The notes under the pieces were generated by a model. The model saw nothing but the letters and a program-made list of their open reading frames with translations. It made no database searches and had not been told where the DNA came from. 64,000 nt of DNA from Pseudaminobacter salicylatoxidans (lineage in GTDB: Bacteria > Pseudomonadota > Alphaproteobacteria > Rhizobiales > Rhizobiaceae): contig NZ_QGGG01000004.1 in the NCBI RefSeq assembly GCF_003148475.1, positions 267,487 through 331,486 of the forward strand, written 5' to 3'. The translations under genes and the position numbers were made by a program. The stretch's first letter is position 1, and each line of letters opens with the position of its first letter. This document shows, piece by piece, positions 55,855 to 62,857 of this stretch.

Positions 55855-56565
55855 ATGGCCAATACGCTTCTGATGCCCAAGGCGACCGCCGTCTGGCTCG
55901 TTGACAACACCGCGCTTTCCTTCGACCAGATCGCCCAGTTCTGCGGCCTGCATCCGCTCGAGGTGAAGGCGATTGCCGACGGCGAGTCGGCGCAGGGCAT
56001 CAAGGGCATGGATCCGATCATGACCGGCCAGCTTTCGCGCGACGAGATCGCGCGCGGCGAGCGCGACATCAACCATCGCCTCAAGCTTTCCGAGCCCAAG
56101 GTGCGGGTGCCCGAAAGCAAGCGCAAGGGCCCGCGCTACACGCCGCTGTCCAAGCGCCAGGATCGCCCCAACGCCATTCTCTGGCTGGTGCGCAACCACC
56201 CCGAACTGAAGGACGCGCAGATCTCGCGCCTCGTCGGCACCACCAAGTCGACCATCGAGCAGATTCGCAACCGCACCCACTGGAACTCGCCCAACCTGAC
56301 GCCAATGGACCCGGTGACGCTGGGCCTGTGCTCGCAGATCGACCTCGACATCGAAGTGCAGCGCGCCTCGCATGGCCGCCCGCCGGCAGCCCCCACGGGC
56401 GACACGCTGCTGCCCGCCGCCATGACCGAGCGGCTGGAGCCGGAAACCGGCGCGCACGAGGAGGAAGAGAAGGAACTCGACGCCGACGCCGTGTTCGCCA
56501 AGCTTTCCTCGCTCAAGTCCAAGCATGAGGACGACGAAGACGAGGACGATCTTCACCGTCGCTGA
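55855..56565 (+). CDS. trcR: Cell-cycle transcriptional regulator TrcR (DUF1013)
   Basis: A 236-residue regulator of the alphaproteobacterial DUF1013 family, reported to associate with RNA polymerase in Caulobacter relatives. The N-terminal helix-turn-helix-like LMPKATAVWLVDNTALSFDQIAQFCGLHPLEVKAIADGE (residues 6-44) and the second repeat RPNAILWLVRNHPELKDAQISRLVGTTKSTIEQIRNRTHW are hallmarks, here given by position. The tail is strongly acidic (EEEEKELDAD, KHEDDEDEDD). A good promoter and a strong terminator frame it as a single-gene unit. Confidence 0.9.
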   Translation: MANTLLMPKATAVWLVDNTALSFDQIAQFCGLHPLEVKAIADGESAQGIKGMDPIMTGQLSRDEIARGERDINHRLKLSEPKVRVPESKRKGPRYTPLSKRQDRPNAILWLVRNHPELKDAQISRLVGTTKSTIEQIRNRTHWNSPNLTPMDPVTLGLCSQIDLDIEVQRASHGRPPAAPTGDTLLPAAMTERLEPETGAHEEEEKELDADAVFAKLSSLKSKHEDDEDEDDLHRR

Positions 56566-56585
56566 TCGCATCCCCTTCACATGTG

Positions 56586-56614
56586 AAAAGCCCCGCTCCG
56601 GCGGGGCTTTTTTT
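56586..56614 (+). terminator. Rho-independent terminator of trcR
   Basis: AAAAGCCCCGC (56586-56596) pairs with GCGGGGCTTTT (56601-56611), TCCG loop, T run to 56614. Confidence 0.92.
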
Positions 56615-56653
56615 GTCCGGGCACCAGCCATATGTTCAGTGCAGGAGGTGGCC

Positions 56654-57301
56654 ATGCAGGACAACGGCCGGCAGGCGCATTGGAACGAAGCCTACGCGAC
56701 CAAGGGCGAGAAAGGCGTGAGCTGGTACGAGGACGCCCCGATGCCGTCCCTCGACCTCATGAGGCAGTGCGGCGCGACGGCGAAGTCGAGCCTCATCGAC
56801 ATCGGCGGCGGCGCGTCGCGGCTGGTGGACGCGCTGCTGGCGCAAGGCATGCACGACCTTGCCGTGCTCGACCTCTCGGCCGCGGCCCTCGACGTGGCGG
56901 AAGCGCGGCTGGGCGCGGCGGCGGCTCAGGTGGAGTGGATCGTTTCCGACATCACGGCGTGGCAGCCCGCGCGCACCTACGACTTCTGGCACGACCGCGC
57001 CGCCTTCCACTTCCTGATCCGTCCGGAGGATCGCGCGGCCTATGTCGAGCGCCTGCATGCGGCGGTGAAGCCGCACGGCCATGCGATCATCGCGACATTC
57101 GCCCCCGACGGGCCGGAAAAGTGCAGTGGCCTGCCCGTCATGAGATATGATCCGCAGGCGCTCGCCGGCGTCATCGGGCCACATTTCCAGCTGGTGGACG
57201 AGCGCAGGCACGTTCACACCACGCCGTGGGGATCGACCCAGTCATTCCAGTTCAGCGTGTTTCGGCACCTGCCGGAGAGCGGCGGCTCGCGGCGGCCCTG
57301 A
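56654..57301 (+). CDS. Class I SAM-dependent methyltransferase
   Basis: A 215-residue methyltransferase with NEAYATKGEKGVSWYED at the N terminus, motif I SLIDIGGGASRLVDALL (about 46-62), DLAVLDLSAAALDVAE for the acidic loop and FDFW-like YDFWHDRAAFHFL. The WNEAY...VSWYE opening is shared with a small-molecule methyltransferase group related to thiopurine methyltransferases. The ATG follows GCAGGAGG. It is convergent with the WYL regulator gene, six bases apart. Substrate unknown. Confidence 0.85.
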   Translation: MQDNGRQAHWNEAYATKGEKGVSWYEDAPMPSLDLMRQCGATAKSSLIDIGGGASRLVDALLAQGMHDLAVLDLSAAALDVAEARLGAAAAQVEWIVSDITAWQPARTYDFWHDRAAFHFLIRPEDRAAYVERLHAAVKPHGHAIIATFAPDGPEKCSGLPVMRYDPQALAGVIGPHFQLVDERRHVHTTPWGSTQSFQFSVFRHLPESGGSRRP

Positions 57302-57307
57302 AATTCA

Positions 57308-58027
57308 TCATCCGCGCATCGAGCGGCCGGCCGCGTCGCCGGAATATTCGTTGCGCTCGACGCGCCGGTAGAAATCGGCGAGTTGCTTGCCGCGCTCGGG
57401 ACGGAAGATGCGGCCGGCCTGGGTGATGCTGCCGATGCGGTCGATGCGGAAGGCGCGGAAATCGTCGCGCATCTCGCACCAGGCGACCAGCGTCCACACC
57501 TTGCCCCAGAACCACAGGCCGAGCGGGCGCACGTCGCGCAGCGTGTTGCGGCCGGCCTCGTCGCGATAGTCGAGCGCCAGCACGTCGCGGCGCTCGATGG
57601 AGCGTTCGAGAATGTCGATGGCGTCGCGGTCGGCATCGCTCACCACCCACATCGGCGTGTGGATCTCGGTGCGCGAGATGCGGGCCTTTTCGGCGTCGGG
57701 CAGCACGGCGCCGATCTTGACCAGCGCCTCGTCGGCCGCGCGCGCCATGGCGGCGCCGCCGAAGGCGCGCACCATGCGTGCGCCGGCCACCAGCGCCACG
57801 ATCTCGTCACGCGTGAACATCAGCGGCGGAAGGTCGAAGCCTTCCCTCATCATGTAGCCGACACCGGCCTCGCCATCGATCGGCACGCCGGTCGATTGCA
57901 GGTCCGCAATGTCGCGATAGATGGTGCGCTCCGAAACCTCGAGCCAAAGCCCCAGCTTCTGCGCGGTGACGAGACGTCCGCCGCGAAGGTGTTGAACGAT
58001 CTGGAATAGCCGGTCTGCGCGTCGCAT
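57308..58027 (-). CDS. YafY-type WYL-domain transcriptional regulator
   Basis: A 239-residue regulator. The N-terminal winged helix-turn-helix RADRLFQIVQHLRGGRLVTAQKLGLWLEVSERTIYRDIADLQ (residues 4-45) is the HTH_11 type, followed by GVPIDGEAGVGYMMREGF and a C-terminal WYL domain with VLALDYRDEAG and RPLGLWFWGKVWTLVAWCEMR. YafY-type proteins bind inverted repeats near their own genes. It is the last gene after a DUF1127-like and a DJ-1/PfpI gene; two copies of a CTGAC-N8-GTCAG palindrome flank this unit. The start is the ATG at 58027. Confidence 0.9.
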   Translation of the reverse strand: MRRADRLFQIVQHLRGGRLVTAQKLGLWLEVSERTIYRDIADLQSTGVPIDGEAGVGYMMREGFDLPPLMFTRDEIVALVAGARMVRAFGGAAMARAADEALVKIGAVLPDAEKARISRTEIHTPMWVVSDADRDAIDILERSIERRDVLALDYRDEAGRNTLRDVRPLGLWFWGKVWTLVAWCEMRDDFRAFRIDRIGSITQAGRIFRPERGKQLADFYRRVERNEYSGDAAGRSMRG

Positions 58028-58075
58028 GGGCACTATCTGTCAGGACGGAGGAATCGAACCGTCGCATGTTGGCAT

Positions 58076-58107
58076 GATGCTCCTGACAACATAATGTCAG
58101 GAGCATC
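58076..58107. promoter_or_regulatory. Operator palindrome upstream of the WYL regulator
   Basis: A perfect 13-bp inverted repeat, GATGCTCCTGACA (58076-58088) and TGTCAGGAGCATC (58095-58107), six-base centre. Its core CTGAC-N8-GTCAG (58083-58100) recurs at 58933-58950. A further half-site GTCAG is at 58039-58043. It lies 49 bases before the WYL ATG and lacks a T tract, so it is more like an operator than a terminator. Confidence 0.7.
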
Positions 58108-58117
58108 TTCGGCAATC

Positions 58118-58699
58118 TCATGAATATTCGCGCGCGAACAATGCGCGCATCTCGGCAAGCTGTTCCTCGCGTCCAGGCAGCAGCGCTTCCAGGAAGGCGA
58201 GCGCGAAGGTGCCGGGCGCGGAACCCGGCGCCGAAACGATGCGGCCGTCCGCCACCGCATGCGGCACGTCGCGATAGCGCGCAGCACCGGCATAGTCGGG
58301 CTCATGCTTCAATATCCAGTCGCGGCCGTTGCTGGTATGGTCGGCCTGCTCGAACAGCCCGGCGCGCGCGAGCGCCAGCGTGCCCGCGCAGATGCCGCCG
58401 ACCACGCCGCCACGCTCCTCGACGGTGCGCAGCAGCGCCGAAACGTCCGGCGCGCGCGGCGTTGCCCAGACATCGGAGCCGATGACGGCAACTGCATCGA
58501 GGTCGGCGTTTTCAGCGGGGTCGGCGCCGCGATCCGGCATCAGGCGAAAGCCGCTCATCGACCTGACGGCTTCGCCGGTGGGCGTGAGCGAAAGGGTGCG
58601 CGTGGCGAACCATTCCGACGCGGAAGCCGAAAGCAGGCCATATTCCCAGTCGGCAAAACCGTCGATGAACACGAAGCCGATCGTCTTGCTGTCCGTCAT
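58118..58699 (-). CDS. DJ-1/PfpI family protein (type 1 glutamine amidotransferase-like)
   Basis: A 193-residue DJ-1/PfpI-fold protein. It starts IGFVFIDGFADWEYGLLSA, has DAVAVIGSDVW, and the nucleophile elbow GGICAGTLALARAGL with the reactive cysteine (about residue 104), then HTSNGRDW. Members act as glyoxalase/deglycase-type stress proteins or have unknown substrates. It follows the DUF1127-like gene by 20 bases and precedes the WYL regulator, so it is probably controlled by it. Confidence 0.88.
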   Translation of the reverse strand: MTDSKTIGFVFIDGFADWEYGLLSASASEWFATRTLSLTPTGEAVRSMSGFRLMPDRGADPAENADLDAVAVIGSDVWATPRAPDVSALLRTVEERGGVVGGICAGTLALARAGLFEQADHTSNGRDWILKHEPDYAGAARYRDVPHAVADGRIVSAPGSAPGTFALAFLEALLPGREEQLAEMRALFAREYS

Positions 58700-58719
58700 T
58701 GTGCCGCTTCCTTTCTGGT

Positions 58720-58887
58720 TCAGCCGCGCCGCGCGCGCCGGGCGGCGTAGTTGTCCGGCCAGCCTATATCCTTCTGGAGGCTTTCGGGCAGGGAATTCAG
58801 AAAACGCTCCGTGCGGATCTGGTCGCGCAGGGTCTGCAGCTTGCCGGCATAGTGGCGCACTGTGCGGAATACATCGGGGGTGAACAT
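58720..58887 (-). CDS. DUF1127-like small protein
   Basis: A 55-residue protein read from the minus strand: MFTPDVFRTVRHYAGKLQTLRDQIRTE, continuing RFLNSLPESLQKDIGWPDNYAARRARRG. The tail LPESLQKDIGWPD is the Arg-rich DUF1127 (YjiS-like) signature. AGGAGAG six bases before the ATG (58885-58887) supports it. It heads a three-gene run with the DJ-1 and WYL genes and has an operator copy just upstream. Confidence 0.8.
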   Translation of the reverse strand: MFTPDVFRTVRHYAGKLQTLRDQIRTERFLNSLPESLQKDIGWPDNYAARRARRG

Positions 58888-58932
58888 GGCGACTCTCCTC
58901 TGGCTTACGGGAGGCAGTGTCTCACACCCATG

Positions 58933-58950
58933 CTGACAGCAGTGCGTCAG
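58933..58950. promoter_or_regulatory. Second copy of the CTGAC-N8-GTCAG operator
   Basis: CTGAC (58933-58937), eight bases, GTCAG (58946-58950), the same spacing as the core of the palindrome at 58083-58100. It lies 46 bases before the DUF1127-like start, a suitable place for control of the three-gene unit. Confidence 0.6.
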
Positions 58951-58999
58951 GAACCCGTGCCAGCCGCGCGTCTTCTACAGGCGGCCGCCATGTCTGCCG

Positions 59000-60907
59000 T
59001 CACACGCCGAGGCCGCGCGCGGCGAGCGCCGCCCTGATCTCCTCCAGAATGGCGGGATCGTCGATGGTGGCGGGCATCACCCATTCCTCCCTGTCGGCGA
59101 TCTTCTGCATGGTCGAGCGCAGGATCTTGCCCGAGCGCGTCTTGGGCAACCGCTTGATGGTGACGACCAGCTTGAGCGCCGCGACCGCCCCGATGCGGTT
59201 GCGCACGAGCTGGACGATCTCCCGCTCGATCGTGGCCGTGTCGCGCGTGGCGGCCGAGGACAGCACGACGAAGCCGCACGGCACCTGTCCTTTCAGCGCG
59301 TCCTGTATGCCCACCACCGCGCATTCGGCAACGTCGGGATGTTCGGCCAGCACCTCCTCCATCGCCCCCGTCGAGAGGCGATGGCCGGCGACATTGATGA
59401 TGTCGTCGGTGCGGGCCATGACGAAGAGATAGCCGTCATCGTCCAGATAGCCGGCATCGGCCGTCTTGTAGTAGCCGGGAAACTCGTCGAGATAGGCGCG
59501 ATGGAAGCGCTCGTCGGCGTGCCACAGCGTTGGCAGGCAGCCGGGCGGCAGCGGCAGCTTTATCACCACATTGCCGAGCGTTCCGGCCGGCACGCGATGG
59601 CCTGCATCGTCCAGCACCTGCACGTCATAGCCCGGCATGGAGACGCCGGGCGAGCCGTATTTGACCGGCAGGCTGCCGAGCCCGACCGGATTGTGGCTGA
59701 TCGGCGCACCGGTCTCGGTCTGCCACCAATGGTCGATGACCGGGCGGTCCAGCCGCTGCTCGGCCCATTTGATCGTTTCGGGGTCGGCGCGCTCGCCGGC
59801 GAGGAACAGGGTGCGGAATTTCGTGAGGTCGTAGCGCGGGATGAAGCTGCCGTTCGGATCCTCCTTGCGGATGGCGCGAAAGGCGGTCGGCGCGGTGAAC
59901 AGGGCGACCGCGCCATGCTCGGAAATGACGCGCCAGAAAGTGCCGGCATCGGGCGTGCCGATCGGCTTGCCCTCGAACAATATGGTCGTGCAGCCGTGGA
60001 AGAGCGGCGCATAGACGATGTAGGAATGGCCGACCACCCAGCCGACATCCGACGCCGCCCAGAACACCTCGCCCGGCTTCACGCCGAACTCGTTCTCCAT
60101 CGACCATTTCAGCATGACCATGTGGCCGCCATTGTCGCGCACCACGCCCTTGGGCTGGCCGGTCGTGCCGGAGGTGTAGAGGATATAGAGCGGATCGGTG
60201 GCCTTGACCGGCACGCACGCCACCTCGCGGCCCGACGCCTTCGCCGCGGCGACGGACTGCGCATAGTCGATGTCGCGCCCGGCGATGAGTTCGCAGGGCT
60301 GCTCGTCGCGCTGCAGCACGATGCAGCGTTCGGGCTTGTGGCGCGCCATGTCGATCGCGCCGTCGAGCAGCGGCTTGTAGGCGATGACGCGGCCGGGCTC
60401 GACGCCGCAGGAGGCCGAGACGATGAGTTTCGGCGTTGCATCGTCGATGCGGGTGGCAAGTTCCTTGGCCGCGAAGCCGCCGAACACCACGGAATGGATT
60501 GCGCCCAGCCGCGCGCAGGCGAGCATGGCGAACACCGCTTCCGGCACCATCGGCATATAGATGATGACGCGGTCGCCCTTGCCCACGCCCTGATCCTGCA
60601 GCACGGCGGCGAGCGCCGTCACCTCGGCGAGCAATTCGGCATAGGTGAATGTCTTCTGCCGGCCGGTGATCGGACTGTCATAGATCAGCGCTGGCTGGGC
60701 GGCACGACCGCCGGCGACATGGCGGTCCACCGCATTGTGGCAGGTGTTGCATTCGGCACCCGCGAACCAGCGGCCATAGACGCCGGCTTCGGCGTCGAAA
60801 ACCTTGTCCCACGGCCTGAACCAGTCGATGTCGCGCGCGGCCTCGGCCCAAAACCCTTCCGGATCGCTTTTCCAGCTTTGATAGACTTCACGATAGCGCG
60901 ACGACAT
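59000..60907 (-). CDS. prpE: Propionate-CoA ligase PrpE (acyl-CoA synthetase)
   Basis: A 635-residue AMP-forming ligase of the acetyl/propionyl-CoA synthetase group. FNTCHNAVDRHV-like CNTCHNAVDRHV, the P-loop YTSGTTGQPKG, HSVVFGGFAAKELATRI, WWQTETGAPI and the C-terminal PKTRSGKILR with the regulatory lysine are complete. The PrpE-like features are the RDNGGHMVMLKWSMENEFG stretch and the absence of the longer Acs N terminus. GGAGG precedes the ATG at 60907. No prp genes are adjacent. Confidence 0.9.
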   Translation of the reverse strand: MSSRYREVYQSWKSDPEGFWAEAARDIDWFRPWDKVFDAEAGVYGRWFAGAECNTCHNAVDRHVAGGRAAQPALIYDSPITGRQKTFTYAELLAEVTALAAVLQDQGVGKGDRVIIYMPMVPEAVFAMLACARLGAIHSVVFGGFAAKELATRIDDATPKLIVSASCGVEPGRVIAYKPLLDGAIDMARHKPERCIVLQRDEQPCELIAGRDIDYAQSVAAAKASGREVACVPVKATDPLYILYTSGTTGQPKGVVRDNGGHMVMLKWSMENEFGVKPGEVFWAASDVGWVVGHSYIVYAPLFHGCTTILFEGKPIGTPDAGTFWRVISEHGAVALFTAPTAFRAIRKEDPNGSFIPRYDLTKFRTLFLAGERADPETIKWAEQRLDRPVIDHWWQTETGAPISHNPVGLGSLPVKYGSPGVSMPGYDVQVLDDAGHRVPAGTLGNVVIKLPLPPGCLPTLWHADERFHRAYLDEFPGYYKTADAGYLDDDGYLFVMARTDDIINVAGHRLSTGAMEEVLAEHPDVAECAVVGIQDALKGQVPCGFVVLSSAATRDTATIEREIVQLVRNRIGAVAALKLVVTIKRLPKTRSGKILRSTMQKIADREEWVMPATIDDPAILEEIRAALAARGLGV

Positions 60908-61021
60908 GGCGACATCTCCTCCCAGACACCGATCCGGCATGGCCGGAATGGTGTCTTAGACAATGATGGCGGGTTGCGTCCATCTGACTATGGGCTAATT
61001 TTGACCGCCTCCGCGCGCCCC

Positions 61022-61336
61022 TCAATCGCCGGGATCGAAGCGCCTGACGAGTTCGTGGAACTCGTCGCGTATGCCGGGCCTGTCCTCCGGCACGACGAGA
61101 GCCAGGCGGCGCTTGTCGAAAAGGGTAAACCATTCGTCCCAGTCGATCAGCTCCAGCCCGCCGGTCGCCTCCGACCGCTCCGGGCGGTCGTCGTCTTCAT
61201 AGGCGCTCTGGCCGAAGACGATGCGCAGCACCGGATCGCCGCCGGCCGACGTCGCCTCCTGCAACGCCGGGCTGCCGGCGCGGGCGGCCACCCAGTCGCG
61301 AATTGCCTCATGATCGACAAGCATGACGGTCTTCAT
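61022..61336 (-). CDS. Small conserved hypothetical protein
   Basis: A 104-residue acidic protein: VDHEAIRDWVAARAGSPAL, then LRIVFGQSAYEDDD, GLELIDWDEWFTLFDKRRLALVVPED and a short tail. The order (a helical DHEAIRDWVAARGG-like start, an LRI.F strand, and I(S/D)WDEWF..F...LAL) matches a rhizobial family of unknown function that is often mislabelled as a branching enzyme. AAGGAG eight bases before the ATG supports the start. It follows no operon. Confidence 0.72.
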   Translation of the reverse strand: MKTVMLVDHEAIRDWVAARAGSPALQEATSAGGDPVLRIVFGQSAYEDDDRPERSEATGGLELIDWDEWFTLFDKRRLALVVPEDRPGIRDEFHELVRRFDPGD

Positions 61337-61550
61337 CGGCGATCTCCTTGTCACCCCGCAAGGCAACGCGAAGCAGGGCATCGGGTTCCGCGCCGGGGCA
61401 ACCCCTCAGGCCAATTTCGGCAATTGCAGAAATTGCGTTCCGTCGCGTTAACCCGATCTTTGCCGACGGATGGTTGAAGAAGGCAGGCAATGGGATAAGA
61501 GCGCCGTTTTGCGCCATATGGCGGCATGCATTGGGGGCGCGCGGGGAAAC

Positions 61551-62735
61551 ATGACGGGAGCGACAGTCGTCCTGGCGATCAACCTGATCGTCGTCAGCCT
61601 GTTGTCGGCGTCCTTCGCCACGATCTGGCTTTACGACCGCAAGCAGACGATCGCGCGCTGGATGGTTGGCGTCTACGGGCTGGGTGCGGCCTATTTCCTG
61701 CTGGAATTCGCCGTTGCCCGCCTCGGCGAGCCGCCGCTTCTGCTGCTGCTGTGCTTTGCCACGCTGCTCGGCGCGCTGACCTTGTTCGACGTCGGGGTCG
61801 CCCGCAAATACGCGGTGCCGGTGCCGAAGCGCCTGCTGACGGCGGTGTTTGCGCTCTCGATGATCGCCTGCTGGTTCGTCAGCGACCTGCCGCGCAGCGC
61901 ATTCAGCCGCACGATGGTCTATCAGATGCCTTTCTTCATGCTTCAGGCGATCGGCGCAGGCGTTTTGTGGCGCGCGCGCTCGCGCGGCCGGCTGGACACC
62001 GCGCTGATGGGGCTGCTGGTCCTGAGCGCGCTGCATTTCCTCAGCAAGCCCTTTCTGCAGCCTCTGCTGGGCGGCGGCACCGCGCAGACCTATCTGCATT
62101 CGAACTATGCGATGATCTCCCAGGCCATGGGCACTGTCTTTTCCGTGGCCAGCGCGCTCCTGTTCCTGGTGATCCTGGCGCGCGACGTGATCGGGGACGT
62201 ACGCATATTGTCGGAAACCGATGCGCTGTCGCGGCTGCTCAACCGTGGCGGCTTCGAGGACCGCGCCAAGGCCCTGCTGCGCAAGGCCGACGCCGGCGGC
62301 CGGCCGATGGCGCTGGTGATCTGCGACCTCGACCACTTCAAGGATATCAACGACACGTTCGGCCATGCCAGCGGCGACCGGGTGATCCGCGCCTTCGCCG
62401 GCTTCCTGCGCGACACCGCCAGCGCCGGCCATGTCGCCGGCCGCATCGGCGGCGAGGAATTCGCCATATTGCTGCCGGGCGCCAATCTGGTGACGGCGCG
62501 GCTGTTCGCCGAGGCGACCCGCACCGCCTTCTGCGGCCTGCCGGTGGAGGGGCTTCCGTCCCATCTGCGCTTCACCGCCAGCTTCGGCGTGGCCGAACGG
62601 ATGCCGCGCGAAACCCTCTCCGACCTGCTGTCGCGCGCCGACAAGGCGCTCTACGAGGCCAAGCGGGGCGGGCGCGACTGCGTGCGCCTTGCCTCGACAC
62701 CTGCCGGCACCCGCTCCAGCGCGCGCAGCCCCTGA
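61551..62735 (+). CDS. Membrane-bound diguanylate cyclase (GGDEF), first tandem copy
   Basis: A 394-residue protein. The N-terminal 200 residues form about six hydrophobic helices with no named sensor domain, and a GGDEF domain follows (about 215-380). Its active-site motif is GGEEF (300-304) and VICDLDHFKDINDTFGHASGDRVI is the upstream metal and substrate region. The product-inhibition site RxxD before GGEEF is replaced by Ser and His, so feedback by cyclic-di-GMP is not expected. The ATG at 61551 is conserved in the downstream copy (MTGA). DNA from 62160 onward is almost identical to that copy. Confidence 0.9.
   Translation: MTGATVVLAINLIVVSLLSASFATIWLYDRKQTIARWMVGVYGLGAAYFLLEFAVARLGEPPLLLLLCFATLLGALTLFDVGVARKYAVPVPKRLLTAVFALSMIACWFVSDLPRSAFSRTMVYQMPFFMLQAIGAGVLWRARSRGRLDTALMGLLVLSALHFLSKPFLQPLLGGGTAQTYLHSNYAMISQAMGTVFSVASALLFLVILARDVIGDVRILSETDALSRLLNRGGFEDRAKALLRKADAGGRPMALVICDLDHFKDINDTFGHASGDRVIRAFAGFLRDTASAGHVAGRIGGEEFAILLPGANLVTARLFAEATRTAFCGLPVEGLPSHLRFTASFGVAERMPRETLSDLLSRADKALYEAKRGGRDCVRLASTPAGTRSSARSP
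62160..62686 (+). repeat. Near-perfect direct duplication of the GGDEF-coding half, copy 1
   Basis: These 527 bases match 63473-63999 with a single visible difference (C at 62438, G at 63751). The identity begins at residue 204 of the first protein. Upstream of 62160 the two genes have clearly diverged. Confidence 0.93.
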
Positions 62736-62857
62736 AGGAAAACCGTCTTTGCCCGACCGCAAACCGCTTGCAGACTGCCGCCCGGATGGCGGCGTTAACG
62801 GCTTTTTTGCACGAACATGATTGAAAAGGCCGCCATGCGTGGGGGGCGCAACGAAAC

